Shown here: positions 8,655 to 17,444 of the stretch, in pieces
How positions within the stretch are numbered: the stretch's first letter is position 1
Layout: each line of letters begins with the position of its first letter
Assembly: GCA_002791575.1 (NCBI GenBank)
Contig: PFXI01000091.1
Location: 1-44,861, forward strand
Length of the DNA: 44,861 nt
Source: Zetaproteobacteria bacterium CG_4_9_14_3_um_filter_54_145
Lineage (GTDB): Bacteria > Pseudomonadota > Zetaproteobacteria > Mariprofundales > Mariprofundaceae
Direction: 5' to 3'
The notes under the pieces: generated by a model
Seen by the model: the letters and a program-made list of their open reading frames with translations, nothing else
Told to the model about the DNA's origin: nothing
The model's database searches: none
Position numbers and translations under genes: made by a program

Positions 8655-9035
8655 TCAGTATGCAGTCGCCCATGCCAGTGCATCGGCAGGTGAGAGAAAT
8701 ACCCGGCATCGATAGTGACATTGCAGCATGTATTCACAGAAGGCATTTGCTGTCGCAACCGATGTTGGTGAGTTGCGACTGATGATGGCAACGTTCAAAG
8801 GACTCTTGGTGTTGGATCTGAGGCGAATGATGCCGGTAAAATCCCGAACTTCGCCGGGCTCAAACGGTGTGTTGGTCGCGCCCGTGTAATCTTCAATGAT
8901 GTAGCGCAGGTCATTGAACCGCGGGTGATCCTGAAGCGCAAGTGTTGCTTCCAGTACATCACACATCGAGAGCTCGCCGATATATTGCCGGTGAAGGCCA
9001 CAGCCGTCATTTTGCCAGATGGTCTCAATGCTCAC
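8655..9035 (-). CDS. unrecognised 126-residue protein, possibly STAS/SpoIIAA-like
   Basis: A GTG-started frame of 126 residues with no convincing family signature. It is predicted soluble. The order of segments (a short N-terminal strand pair, LRYIIEDYTGA, then alternating hydrophobic strands and helices ending in SPADALAWA) recalls SpoIIAA/STAS-like small alpha/beta proteins, but this is a fold impression only. The stop is 113 nt upstream of the ribF start. No clear Shine-Dalgarno sequence precedes the GTG. It is probably a real gene because composition and length of open frame match its neighbours. Confidence 0.55.
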   Translation of the reverse strand: MSIETIWQNDGCGLHRQYIGELSMCDVLEATLALQDHPRFNDLRYIIEDYTGATNTPFEPGEVRDFTGIIRLRSNTKSPLNVAIISRNSPTSVATANAFCEYMLQCHYRCRVFLSPADALAWATAY

Positions 9036-9494
9036 TGTTTGTCGCTCTGCTGTTGCTCATGGCAGCCAGAAGGTAATGCCATCATGGTGTAATCAGCAAG
9101 AAGCCGCGTGCATGCAAGGCTGTCAGGCCGGCCAGTATGAATCGAAGATCACAGGCATGCACCGCAGAGGAGGCGAAGGAAAAGCAAGGCAATATATGAG
9201 CTTGCTTATGATTCCGGGACGTGCTGTCGCGCATGCATATCCGGGTTTGTCCGAGACGAGCCGGTGATCATGCTCATACACTTCGTGCTTACTCTGCGTC
9301 CTTCGCGTCCTCTGTGGTGAAAATATTTTGATTCCGATCATTGGCAGCAGCGAGTAGTTACGAAAGAACAAGGCAATGAATCCTTCCCGCAAGTCCGCGA
9401 AGAACCATATTGTTAATCATCGGTGGTTCGCATTGCATACAAGCTGCCGCTGCCGCTGCTGCTGATGCATGGGGACAATCCGGATTTTTTACCA
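9036..9494. other. 459-nt gap holding an inverted pair of CACAGAGG-type repeats
   Basis: No coding frame is credible here. The minus-strand frame at 9123-9392 merely translates the repeat sequence described in the separate entry. The rest of the gap shows a small hairpin, AAGCAAG (9182-9188) with CTTGCTT (9201-9207), and otherwise nothing recognised. Confidence 0.6.
9160..9319. repeat. inverted pair of CACCACAGAGGA-type intergenic repeats
   Basis: The plus strand at 9160-9189 begins CACCGCAGAGGAGGCGAAGG. The minus strand at 9281-9319 begins CACCACAGAGGACGCGAAGG. The two copies share 18 of their first 20 bases and face each other across about 90 nt. The family (CACAGAGGACNCNGAGG-like) is a widespread short intergenic repeat in bacteria whose mobility is not understood. 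The two copies together resemble a small MITE-like unit. Confidence 0.6.
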
Positions 9495-10145
9495 TCAGAT
9501 GATGGCGCTCGGCTTTTCCGGCCAGTGGCACTCTGCGGCGACCGCGCACTGGTGACAGTGCGGCTTGCGGGCCGTGCAGGTGTAGCGACCGTGCAGGATC
9601 AGCCAGTGATGGGCGTGTTGCATGAACTCGGCAGGAATGGCTTTGAGCAGGCCTTTTTCCACATCCAGTGGTGTCTTCCCCGGGGCCAGACCCGTGCGGT
9701 TGCCGACGCGGAAGATATGTGTATCTACCGCCATGGTCGCTTCACCGAAGAGTACATTCAGTACCACATTGGCTGTTTTTCTGCCCACACCGGGCAGTGC
9801 TTCGAGCGCCTTGCGGGTGTTGGGGACCTCTCCGTGATGCAACTCGACCAGCATCCGGCAGGTAGCCATCAGGTGCTTAGCCTTGCTGTTATACAGACCG
9901 AGGGTGCCGATATAGGTTTTTAATCTCTCCTCGCCCAGATCAAGGATGGCTTGTGGTGTGTTGGCAACGGGATAGAGCTTTGCCGTTGCCTTATTGACAC
10001 CGACATCGGTGGACTGGGCCGAAAGCATGACAGCGGCCAGCAGTTCGAAGTCATTGTTGTAGTGGAGTTCGGTAACCGGTTCGGGATCGATTGATTGCAG
10101 GTGTTCAAAAAAGCGCCGGATTTCGGCGGCAGACATGCGGGCCAT
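9495..10145 (-). CDS. nth: endonuclease III (DNA glycosylase/AP lyase) Nth
   Basis: Removes oxidised pyrimidines from DNA and nicks the abasic site in base-excision repair. The 216-residue length is typical. The helix-hairpin-helix LPGVGRKTANVVLN carries the catalytic Lys (about residue 124), and VDTHIFRV the catalytic Asp. The 4Fe-4S cluster is held by four cysteines in CTARKPHCHQCAVAAEC (spacing C-x6-C-x2-C-x5-C, near 191-207). The start lies 6 nt after the pilP stop, so the two are probably one transcript. An ATG three codons further in is an alternative start. Confidence 0.96.
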   Translation of the reverse strand: MARMSAAEIRRFFEHLQSIDPEPVTELHYNNDFELLAAVMLSAQSTDVGVNKATAKLYPVANTPQAILDLGEERLKTYIGTLGLYNSKAKHLMATCRMLVELHHGEVPNTRKALEALPGVGRKTANVVLNVLFGEATMAVDTHIFRVGNRTGLAPGKTPLDVEKGLLKAIPAEFMQHAHHWLILHGRYTCTARKPHCHQCAVAAECHWPEKPSAII

Positions 10146-10151
10146 CAGTGG

Positions 10152-10631
10152 CTATTGATTGACTTCGTTGAGGGTGAGGGTGACCTGACGATCTATGATG
10201 TCACCGGCCGGATCAAGCACCTGTTCGACGAGGAATACGGTATCGCCGGTGATCTTTTCGATCTTGCCGTTATTTTTTCCCAGATAGTTGCCGCGGCGGA
10301 TGATAAAGCCCTTGTTGGAGCTATCCTCGATCATGGCTACGCGCTCTCCGCCCATGCTGAAAATGGCGACCAGCTTCAGACTGCCCAGATCATAGCCTTC
10401 GAGAGCTTCCCGTTCCCGGTTAGACAGTTGCAGCTGATTCTCCAGCAGTGCATTTTTGCCGGTTGAACTTACCCGCGCCAGATAAGATGCAAACGGATCG
10501 CGCAGGTTGGCAAAATCAATGTCTGGCGCGGTAACCAGATGCTGCATGGCATCCGGCATTTCGCTCTCGGGCGCAGCATAAACCGCCGGCGACAGCGCCA
10601 TGCAGATCATCAATCCTGTCAGTCGTTTCAT
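10152..10631 (-). CDS. pilP: type IV pilus assembly protein PilP
   Basis: PilP is a periplasmic protein that links the inner-membrane PilN/PilO platform to the outer-membrane secretin PilQ. The 159-residue product has an N-terminal signal sequence (KRLTGLMICMALSPAVYA). The family core follows: LRDPF, then LEGYDLGSLKLVAIF and the beta-sandwich with GNYLGKNNGKI and TVFLVEQVLD. GGGAGGTAAG precedes the ATG at 10631, which rules out the longer frame to 10712. Unlike many PilP proteins there is no lipobox cysteine in a good context. It is isolated from pilM, N, O and Q, and sits upstream of nth. Possible sigma-54 promoters precede it. Confidence 0.85.
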   Translation of the reverse strand: MKRLTGLMICMALSPAVYAAPESEMPDAMQHLVTAPDIDFANLRDPFASYLARVSSTGKNALLENQLQLSNREREALEGYDLGSLKLVAIFSMGGERVAMIEDSSNKGFIIRRGNYLGKNNGKIEKITGDTVFLVEQVLDPAGDIIDRQVTLTLNEVNQ

Positions 10632-10684
10632 CTTACCTCCCGGCCCATGCAGGTGAGACTCGCAACAGCCTATGCCGCGGCACG

Positions 10685-10700
10685 AGCAGAATCCATGCCA
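10685..10700 (-). promoter_or_regulatory. sigma-54-like -24/-12 promoter, pilP-proximal copy
   Basis: The minus strand reads TGGCATGGATTCTGCT. Against the consensus TGGCACG-N4-TTGCW it keeps the invariant GG and GC at the exact 12-nt register, with two substitutions. Transcription would start near 10674, about 43 nt before the pilP ATG. Type IV pilus genes are controlled by sigma-54 with PilR in several bacteria, which makes the location sensible. Confidence 0.55.
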
Positions 10701-10719
10701 CTTGCAAAGCAAATATTAG

Positions 10720-10735
10720 AGCAGAATCCATGCCA
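10720..10735 (-). promoter_or_regulatory. sigma-54-like -24/-12 element, distal copy
   Basis: A second TGGCATGGATTCTGCT on the minus strand, identical to the pilP-proximal copy and 35 nt further upstream. It could be a second promoter, or a duplicated binding site with only one copy active. Confidence 0.45.
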
Positions 10736-10819
10736 ATTGCAAATGATGGCAGTAAACCGTCTTTATTGCCTGCCCGTACAGCTCTTGCATGGCGGGCCTT
10801 TGCCTCTCTCCGCTTTACC

Positions 10820-11278
10820 TTACCGCTGTCCCGAGGAGCCGAAGCCGCCGCTGCCGCGCACCGTTTCAGAGAGCGCGTCCACCGCATGAAAATCAGCTTG
10901 CACGAAGGGGGCGATGATCATCTGGGCAATGCGGTCACCGCGACTGACGGTGAAGGGTTGATCACCGAGGTTGATCAGAATAACACCGATCTCGCCGCGG
11001 TAATCGGCGTCGATCGTGCCCGGCGTGTTGAGCACGGTGATGCCCTGTTTCAGGGCAAGTCCCGAGCGCGGACGGATCTGGGCTTCGTAGTGATCCGGCA
11101 GCGCCATGGCAAAACCGGTTTTGATCAGCTTTCGCTCGCCCGGTTGCAGGGTGATATCTTCATCGATGGCTGCGCGCAGGTCGGCACCGGCGGCATGGCT
11201 GGTGGCGTAGAAGGGGAGATCCAGTCCCTCTCCATGCGGCAGTCGCATGATCTGAATGTTCGGCTTGTCACTATTCAT
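10820..11278 (-). CDS. dut: dUTP diphosphatase Dut
   Basis: Hydrolyses dUTP to dUMP and pyrophosphate, keeping uracil out of DNA and feeding thymidylate synthesis. All five motifs of the trimeric dUTPase family are present: [35 protein letters not shown] and the C-terminal [10 protein letters not shown] that closes over the substrate. The 152-residue length is normal. The ATG at 11278 overlaps the coaBC stop by 4 nt, which fixes the start against the longer frame. dut next to coaBC is a common proteobacterial arrangement. Confidence 0.96.
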   Translation of the reverse strand: MNSDKPNIQIMRLPHGEGLDLPFYATSHAAGADLRAAIDEDITLQPGERKLIKTGFAMALPDHYEAQIRPRSGLALKQGITVLNTPGTIDADYRGEIGVILINLGDQPFTVSRGDRIAQMIIAPFVQADFHAVDALSETVRGSGGFGSSGQR

Positions 11279-12456
11279 CGGTCCAACCTCGTAATCTGAT
11301 CGATAATGGCAGCGGCAAAGATATGTTTGCTGCCGGCATTGAGTTTTATTTCCTGGTCGCGGCTGATCCACCAGCCGCTGGCGCAGGAGGCGCCCATATT
11401 GCTGATGTCATTGGCAACGACAGCATCTACGTGTTTTGCCAGTAGCTTGGTGCGGCCGTTTTCAATATGTTTTTCTGCTTCTGCGGCAAAGGCGATAACC
11501 CTGACGGGGCGCGCATCCATACCGGCGACGGCTGCAATAATGTCCGGGTTGGCGATCAAATCGATCGACATGGACTGCGTGTCACCGCGTTTCATTTTGC
11601 CGGCAAGGGGTTCGGCAAAGCGGAAGTCGCTGACGGCAGCGGTACCGATAAACACATCGGTGTCACTGCCGGCCTGCAGGCAGGCAGCGAGCATCTGTAG
11701 CGCCGATTCGACAGCGATACGTTGAACCTGTGGATGGGTGGGTGGTGTGCCGGGGCCGGCAATCAGTGTCACTGTGGCGCCGAGTGCTGCAGCCTGTCCT
11801 GCCAGTAGTGCGCCGAGGGTGCCGGTGGCGCGATTGCTCAGCGTGCGTACGCCGTCCCATGCTTCCACCGTCGGGCCGGCATTGATCACCCATTGCTGGC
11901 CTTTCAGGGCATGGGTGGTCAGTAGCGGTAGCAGGGCATCATGGATCGATTCCGGCTCGCTCAGCCGCCCTGCACCTGTTTCGCCGCAGGCCAGATCACC
12001 CGTTGCCGGACCGACCAGCTGCATGCCGCGCGCCGTTAATGTCTCTACATTGCGCTGTGTCGCTTCGGCATGCCACATCGAGTGGTTCATGGCCGGAGCC
12101 AGTAGTACGGGTGCTTTGGCGACCAGCATGATTGTGCTGAGCAGATCATCAGCAATGCCGTGGGCCAGACGCGCCAGCAGGCCGGCGGTAGCCGGTGCAA
12201 TAACAATCGCATCGGCCCAGCGGGCAAGCTGGATATGGCCGATGGTGCGCTCTCCCGTCAGGTCGAACAGATCATTATGCACGGCCTGGCCGGTCAGGGC
12301 CTCAAACGTCATCGGTGTGACAAACTCACAGGCGGAGCGGGTCATGACGCAGCGCACCTCGGCACCCCGCTTGATCAGCAGACGGGCCAGCTCCGCTACC
12401 CGGTAAACGGCAATGCCGCCACCGATACCGAGCAGGATATGCTTGCCGTTAAGCAT
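11275..12456 (-). CDS. coaBC: phosphopantothenoylcysteine decarboxylase/synthetase CoaBC
   Basis: Catalyses two steps of coenzyme A synthesis: CoaB couples 4'-phosphopantothenate to cysteine using CTP, and CoaC, an FMN enzyme, decarboxylates the product. The CoaC half (about 1-190) has [12 protein letters not shown], the AMNHSMW segment and the active-site Cys in [15 protein letters not shown]. The CoaB half (about 190-393) begins with [23 protein letters not shown] and carries KMKRGD. Total length 393 fits the fusion. It starts 24 nt after the bcp stop and is coupled to dut, forming a bcp-coaBC-dut run. Confidence 0.95.
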   Translation of the reverse strand: MLNGKHILLGIGGGIAVYRVAELARLLIKRGAEVRCVMTRSACEFVTPMTFEALTGQAVHNDLFDLTGERTIGHIQLARWADAIVIAPATAGLLARLAHGIADDLLSTIMLVAKAPVLLAPAMNHSMWHAEATQRNVETLTARGMQLVGPATGDLACGETGAGRLSEPESIHDALLPLLTTHALKGQQWVINAGPTVEAWDGVRTLSNRATGTLGALLAGQAAALGATVTLIAGPGTPPTHPQVQRIAVESALQMLAACLQAGSDTDVFIGTAAVSDFRFAEPLAGKMKRGDTQSMSIDLIANPDIIAAVAGMDARPVRVIAFAAEAEKHIENGRTKLLAKHVDAVVANDISNMGASCASGWWISRDQEIKLNAGSKHIFAAAIIDQITRLDR

Positions 12457-12480
12457 GCAGCCGGCCGGGAACTGCCGGAC

Positions 12481-12963
12481 TCACGATTGCAGTTCCTGCA
12501 AGGTATTGAGTACCTCTTCGACGTGGCCTTTGACAGTGACCTTGCGCCAGGCGCTGGCAATATCGCCTTCGGGGTTAATAATAAAGGTAGAGCGTTCGAC
12601 GCCGAGAGATTGCTTGCCATAGTTCATTTTCATCTGGATGACATCAAAGGCGCGGCAGAGGGTTTCATCCGGATCGGAGATCAGCGGGAAGTTCAATGCC
12701 TGCTTTTCAATGAAGCCGGCATGCGATTTCACCGAGTCGCGCGAAACGCCGACAATGCATGCGCCGGCGGCGCTGAAATCAGGCATGGTATCACGGAATG
12801 CACATGACTCGGTAGTGCAGCCGGAGGTGTTGTCCTTGGGATAGAAATAGAGAATAACCCACTGCCCGGCCAGATCAGCCAGTTTCAGGCGTCCTTCCGG
12901 CCAGGTATCCAGTTCGATATCTGCCGGTGCCGGATCTCCGGGGTTAATGCTGTAATCGGTCAT
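12481..12963 (-). CDS. bcp: thioredoxin-dependent peroxiredoxin, Bcp/PrxQ type
   Basis: Reduces hydrogen peroxide and organic hydroperoxides in the cytosol. The 160-residue product has the thioredoxin-like fold with YFYPKDNTSGCTTESCAFRD. The first Cys is peroxidatic, and the second, five residues later, is the resolving Cys typical of the Bcp/PrxQ class. The ATG at 12963 follows GGAGGCACTC and is preferred to the ATG at 12975. First gene of the bcp-coaBC-dut run and divergent from ispH; the 248 nt between them must hold both promoters, but no strong boxes stand out. Confidence 0.94.
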   Translation of the reverse strand: MTDYSINPGDPAPADIELDTWPEGRLKLADLAGQWVILYFYPKDNTSGCTTESCAFRDTMPDFSAAGACIVGVSRDSVKSHAGFIEKQALNFPLISDPDETLCRAFDVIQMKMNYGKQSLGVERSTFIINPEGDIASAWRKVTVKGHVEEVLNTLQELQS

Positions 12964-13211
12964 GAGTGCCTCCATTGCGTGTGGCGGAGGCTAGCACGGT
13001 TGAATTGAAAACAGAAAAGCATAGGCCACGGAGCAGGCAGAGGGTGGTGTGTATGGATAGTTGTACGGCAGAGCGGTGGCATGGCATGTTGCAGGCCTTC
13101 GGCACCGGCGGCGCTGAAAGGGTTTGTATATAGATCCCTGCTGGCTGGTGTTTGCGACCGGGTTTTTGTTAGTGTGCGCAGCATAGTATTAGTAAAGCAG
13201 GAGTTGTCCCC

Positions 13212-14186
13212 ATGCAGCAGGAGTCTGTCCCCGTTACATTTCATTCGAAATCACTGCTGCTGGCCGAGCCACGCGGTTTTTGTGCCGGTGTGGATCGGGC
13301 TATCGAAATTGTTGAGCGGTCATTGGCCGTTTTTGGCGCACCCGTTTACGTGCGCCATGAGATCGTACATAACCGCTATGTTGTTCAGGACCTGCAGGCT
13401 AAGGGGGCGGTGTTTATCGAAGAGGTGGATGATGCCCCTGATGATGCGTTGCTGATCTTTTCCGCCCATGGTGTGAGTAAAGCGGTGCGTGAGCGTGCCG
13501 ATGCCAGAGGGCTGCGCGTGATTGATGCAACCTGTCCGCTGGTGACCAAGGTGCATCTGGAGCTGCTACGCCATTATCAGCGCGGCGATCAGGTGATTCT
13601 GATCGGTCATGCCGGGCATCCGGAAGTAGAAGGCACCATGGGTCAGGCACCTGCAGGTGCGGTACTGCTGGTTGCTACGCCGGAAGATGTCGCGAACCTG
13701 CAGGTGAAGGACCCGGAAAGGTTGGCTTATGTCACGCAGACCACGCTCAGTGTCGATGATACCGCCGATGTGATTAGCGCCTTACGCAGCCGTTTCCCGA
13801 ACCTGCAGGGGCCCAAGCGTGAGGATATCTGCTATGCCACCAGCAACAGGCAGGCGGCGACCAAGGAACTGGCAGGAGCCAGTGATGTGGTGCTGGTGAT
13901 AGGTTCGAAAAATTCATCGAACTCCAATCGCCTGCGTGAAGTGGCCGAGAGATCCGGTTGTGACGCGTATCTGATTGATGGGCCGGATGATATTGATCCG
14001 GCATGGCTGGCACCGGATGCCCGTATCGGCATCACGGCCGGCGCATCGGCGCCGGAGGTGCTGGTGGAGAGTGTCATTACATGGCTGCAAGCCCGTGATT
14101 ATGGCAAGGTGGAGCTGTTATCGGTAGGGCAGGAGAGTGTCACCTTTGGCCTGCCTGAAGCGCTGCGCCAGGAGCTGCCGGATTGA
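13212..14186 (+). CDS. ispH: 4-hydroxy-3-methylbut-2-enyl diphosphate reductase IspH
   Basis: Last enzyme of the MEP isoprenoid pathway; an iron-sulfur protein converting HMBPP to IPP and DMAPP. The 324-residue length is typical. The three cluster-binding cysteines lie in [12 protein letters not shown] (about residue 24), [11 protein letters not shown] (about 108) and [10 protein letters not shown] (about 207). Substrate-binding motifs are [34 protein letters not shown] and [18 protein letters not shown] precedes the ATG. pheA follows 90 nt downstream in the same direction without a recognised terminator. Confidence 0.97.
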   Translation: MQQESVPVTFHSKSLLLAEPRGFCAGVDRAIEIVERSLAVFGAPVYVRHEIVHNRYVVQDLQAKGAVFIEEVDDAPDDALLIFSAHGVSKAVRERADARGLRVIDATCPLVTKVHLELLRHYQRGDQVILIGHAGHPEVEGTMGQAPAGAVLLVATPEDVANLQVKDPERLAYVTQTTLSVDDTADVISALRSRFPNLQGPKREDICYATSNRQAATKELAGASDVVLVIGSKNSSNSNRLREVAERSGCDAYLIDGPDDIDPAWLAPDARIGITAGASAPEVLVESVITWLQARDYGKVELLSVGQESVTFGLPEALRQELPD

Positions 14187-14276
14187 TCCGTTATCATGCA
14201 GTCAGTTGTATTGCCACAGAGATGCCGTCGATAGCTATGCATTCCAAGATCTCGCTCCTGCTGCTAGCGTGCTGGC

Positions 14277-15428
14277 ATGGCTGAATTAGAGAAAAAACTC
14301 ACCGTGCTGCGTCAGGCGATTGATGCGGTAGATGATGAACTGCTGGAGTTGATCCGCAAGCGTGCCCGGTTGGCAGGGCTTGTCGGTGAAGCAAAGCAGG
14401 ATAGCGCTGACGCACCGTTTTATGTGCCCAGCCGCGAAGCATCGATTATCCGGCGCATGCTGGCGCGCAATGCCGAGGCAGCGACCAGTGCTCATGAAAG
14501 CAAGATTCCGGATGAGGCGATTCACGGTATCTATCGCGAAATCATTGGCGCCTGTCTGGCACTGGAACATCCGATGACCATCGCCTACCTGGGGCCTGAG
14601 GGCACGTTTAGTCATACCGCAGCCAGCCGCCAGTTCGGCTCAACCGCCAAATACCTGCCCTGCAGCACGCTTGAGCAGGTATTCGATGAGGTGGAGGCGG
14701 GACGCGCGACTTACGGCGTGGTGCCGGTGGAAAATGCCTTTGAGGGTGCGGTGACGCCGACACTGGATCTGTTCGCCGATATGGAGCGCGATGTGTTTAT
14801 CTGCGCCGAGGTGCAGCTCTCCATCCATCACCATCTGTTCACCTATGCCGAATCACTCTCCCAGATTGATGTGGTGATGTCGCATCCGCAACCGCTTGGC
14901 CAGTGCCGCGGCTGGCTGGCCGAACATCTGCCGGGTGCCCAGATGATGGAGGCTTCTTCCACCATTCGCGCCGCCCAGATTGTTGATGAGGCGAAAGCCA
15001 GCGCATCGCCTACGCTGGACTGGAACAGGTGCGCGGTGATTGGCCCCTATTCGATCGTGGATCGGGCCGGTTTGCCGCTATTGCAGCGCAATATTGAGGA
15101 TTTCCACGACAATACCACCCGTTTCTTTGTTATTGGCCAGCATGACTCGCCGGCCTCCGGTCTGGACAAGACCTCGCTGGTAATGTCGATCCGCGATGAG
15201 CCGGGGGCGCTGCATCATCTGATCTCCTCCTTTGCCGATCGCGGTATCGGGCTTACCCGTATTGAATCGCGTCCGTCGAAAAAGAAGCTATGGGAATACG
15301 TCTTTTTTGCCGATATCCAGGGTCATCGTGATGACAGGGTGGTGGCCGAGGCCATTGGCGAGATCCAGAATAAACCGGGCGGATTTATCAAGGTGCTGGG
15401 TTCCTATCCGGTATCCAAGCCGCTGTAA
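14277..15428 (+). CDS. pheA: bifunctional chorismate mutase/prephenate dehydratase PheA
   Basis: Converts chorismate to prephenate and then to phenylpyruvate, committing carbon to phenylalanine. Three domains follow in 383 residues: an AroQ-type mutase (about 1-95, LRQAIDAVDDELLELIRKRARLA); a dehydratase (about 100-280, starting IAYLGPEGTFSH and ending with the catalytic NTTRFFVIG); and an ACT domain (about 300-375) with the ESRPSKKK phenylalanine-binding signature. The last suggests feedback inhibition by Phe. It heads the aromatic run, 9 nt before hisC. The start is clear, with no in-frame alternative nearby. Confidence 0.96.
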   Translation: MAELEKKLTVLRQAIDAVDDELLELIRKRARLAGLVGEAKQDSADAPFYVPSREASIIRRMLARNAEAATSAHESKIPDEAIHGIYREIIGACLALEHPMTIAYLGPEGTFSHTAASRQFGSTAKYLPCSTLEQVFDEVEAGRATYGVVPVENAFEGAVTPTLDLFADMERDVFICAEVQLSIHHHLFTYAESLSQIDVVMSHPQPLGQCRGWLAEHLPGAQMMEASSTIRAAQIVDEAKASASPTLDWNRCAVIGPYSIVDRAGLPLLQRNIEDFHDNTTRFFVIGQHDSPASGLDKTSLVMSIRDEPGALHHLISSFADRGIGLTRIESRPSKKKLWEYVFFADIQGHRDDRVVAEAIGEIQNKPGGFIKVLGSYPVSKPL

Positions 15429-15437
15429 GGAAACCGT

Positions 15438-16544
15438 ATGAGCATCAACTGGCTGGCACGTACTGTGCCGCAAACAAGCGGGTTATACCCCTATGTGCCG
15501 GGTAAACCGGTAGAGACACTGCTGCGCGAAAAGGGACTCTCCCACGCCGTCAAGCTTGCCTCCAATGAAAATCCCTACGGTCCGTCACCGAAGGCAATGG
15601 CGGCAATGTGTGCTGCCGCTGCCGGGGTGCACCGTTATCCCGATGGTGATGCCAACCAGCTGAAAGAGGCGATTGCGGCTTTTCATCAGGTGCATCGCAA
15701 TCAGGTGCTGCTCGGTAACGGCTCCAATGAAGTATTGGAGCTGCTGATCCGGGCCTTTGCGGGGGCGGGTAATGAGGTGGTTTTTTCACGCCGCGCATTT
15801 ATTGTCTATGCACTGGCCGCTCAGGCTGCGGGGGCAATACCCGTTGCTGTAGCGGAGGCCGATGGCCTGAGCCACGATCTGGATGCGATGGCTGCTGCGG
15901 TGAATGAGCGGACCCGGGTAGTCTGCATTGCCAATCCGAATAACCCGACCGGTACCCTGCATGGTAATGATGCACTACAGAGATTTCTTGATCGCCTGCC
16001 GCGCGATGTCATCGTTATTATCGACGAGGCCTACTACGAGTTTGTCGCCGATCAACTGGGCGACTCTGTGCATGAGCTGTCGCATCCCGGGCTGGTGATC
16101 AGCCGTACCTTTTCCAAGGCCTATGGCCTGGCGGGATGCCGGGTCGGTTATGCCATTGCCGATGCCGGGATCACGGCACTGGTGAATCGCTATCGTGAGC
16201 CGTTCAATGTTAATCTGCTGGCGCAGGTTGCAGCCGTTGCTGCGCTGGACGATCAGCAATGGGTGCTGGCACGCGTGGCCGACAGCAATGCCGAGCGCAC
16301 GCGGCTGGAGTCGGCTCTTGCGGCATGGGGTATCTCGGGCGGTGCGAGCTTCTGTAATTTCGTCCTGCTGCGCCATGAACAGAGTGGTGAAATTCTGCGC
16401 CGACTTGAGGATCGCGGTATTATCCCGCGTCCGCTTGCTCCTTATGGTATGGTGGATTATCTGCGTATTTCGGTGGGTACGGCTGCAGAGAACAGTGAGT
16501 GCTTACAGGCGCTGGAAGCGATCCTTGCGGATCTCGGGGCGTAG
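15438..16544 (+). CDS. hisC: histidinol-phosphate/aromatic aminotransferase HisC
   Basis: A fold-type I PLP aminotransferase of the HisC family, 368 residues. NPNNPTG and the PLP lysine in SRTFSKAYGLAGCRVGYAI are visible, and PLRISVGT with the Arg lies near the C-terminus. The family makes histidinol phosphate in histidine synthesis; many members also transaminate phenylpyruvate, hydroxyphenylpyruvate or prephenate. Sitting between pheA and tyrA, with no his genes nearby, the aromatic role is likely, possibly beside the histidine role. AAGGAAACCGT precedes the ATG; the tyrA start lies 3 nt after its stop. Confidence 0.93.
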   Translation: MSINWLARTVPQTSGLYPYVPGKPVETLLREKGLSHAVKLASNENPYGPSPKAMAAMCAAAAGVHRYPDGDANQLKEAIAAFHQVHRNQVLLGNGSNEVLELLIRAFAGAGNEVVFSRRAFIVYALAAQAAGAIPVAVAEADGLSHDLDAMAAAVNERTRVVCIANPNNPTGTLHGNDALQRFLDRLPRDVIVIIDEAYYEFVADQLGDSVHELSHPGLVISRTFSKAYGLAGCRVGYAIADAGITALVNRYREPFNVNLLAQVAAVAALDDQQWVLARVADSNAERTRLESALAAWGISGGASFCNFVLLRHEQSGEILRRLEDRGIIPRPLAPYGMVDYLRISVGTAAENSECLQALEAILADLGA

Positions 16545-16547
16545 CCG

Positions 16548-17444
16548 GTGGCCGCTGGCGAACAACCATTGATTGGTCATCTGGTCATTGTCGGTGTCGG
16601 CCTGATCGGCGGCTCGGTGAGCCTTGCCCTGCAACGGGCCGGAGTTGTCGGGCGGGTGACAGGTGTCGGCCGCAGTCGCGAAAACCTTGAGCTGGCGCAA
16701 CGGCTGGGCATTGTTGATGCATGGAGCCATGATGTGGCCGAGGCCGTTGTCGATGCCGATGTGGTGTTGCTGGCCGTGCCGATGAATGCCTATGCGTCGA
16801 TTTTTTCAGCCATGGCGGCAACGCTGCCTGCGCATGCCGTGGTTACCGATGCGGGCAGTACCAAGCAGTCGGCAGTTGCCGCTGCAGCTCACTGCCTGCC
16901 AAAACCCGAGCGCTTTATCGCCGCGCATCCGATCGCCGGTACCGAGCAGTCCGGTGCAGGGGCGGCTTTTGCCGAGCTGTTTGATAAACGGTTGACCGTG
17001 GTTACGCCCGGGCCGGATTCGGATGCAGCAGCGCTGTTGCTGGTGCAGCAGTTGTGGGAGCAGACGGGTAGCCGCGTTGTTACGATGGATGCGGCAGAGC
17101 ACGATGACTTTCTGGCATCTGTCAGCCACCTGCCGCATCTGGCCGCATTTGCGCTGGTCAATGCTGTAGGCAGACAGAAACGTGAAGGGCATGACCCGTT
17201 CAGCTTCGCCGCCGGTGGCTTCCGCGATTTTACCCGCATCGCTTCCTCCTCACCCGAGATGTGGCGGGATATAGCGCTGAGTAACCGCGATGCGCTGCTC
17301 AGGCAGCTGGATGCGTATCAGCAGGAGCTGGCCGGATTGCGCGCAGCCCTTGTGACTGGCGATGCCGACAGGCTGATGCATGAATTTTCTACCGCCAGAG
17401 CCGCACGCGAGACATGGCTGGCCAAACACGGAGATGGATTATAA
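16548..17444 (+). CDS. tyrA: prephenate dehydrogenase TyrA
   Basis: Oxidatively decarboxylates prephenate (or arogenate) for tyrosine synthesis. The 298-residue protein starts at GTG. A Rossmann dinucleotide fold opens with IVGVGLIGGSVSLAL. TDAGSTKQ and HPIAGTEQSG carry the catalytic and substrate contacts, and VSHLPHLAAFAL lies in the C-terminal helical dimerisation domain. There is no ACT or mutase domain, so it is the monofunctional form. NAD versus NADP preference cannot be told safely. The stop shares one base with the aroA ATG. Confidence 0.95.
   Translation: MAAGEQPLIGHLVIVGVGLIGGSVSLALQRAGVVGRVTGVGRSRENLELAQRLGIVDAWSHDVAEAVVDADVVLLAVPMNAYASIFSAMAATLPAHAVVTDAGSTKQSAVAAAAHCLPKPERFIAAHPIAGTEQSGAGAAFAELFDKRLTVVTPGPDSDAAALLLVQQLWEQTGSRVVTMDAAEHDDFLASVSHLPHLAAFALVNAVGRQKREGHDPFSFAAGGFRDFTRIASSSPEMWRDIALSNRDALLRQLDAYQQELAGLRAALVTGDADRLMHEFSTARAARETWLAKHGDGL

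Larger units (their letters stand above)
10684..10743 (-). repeat. two tandem 25-nt direct repeats upstream of pilP
   Basis: Positions 10684-10708 and 10719-10743 are identical except for one base (24 of 25), with start-to-start spacing of 35 nt. They fill the dut-pilP gap. Each copy contains one of the sigma-54-like elements listed separately. Confidence 0.9.

Noticed and set aside
9123-9392. 89-residue minus-strand frame with a Gln/Arg/Thr-rich stretch
   Set aside because: The stretch is the translation of the CACAGAGG repeat, a common false gene.
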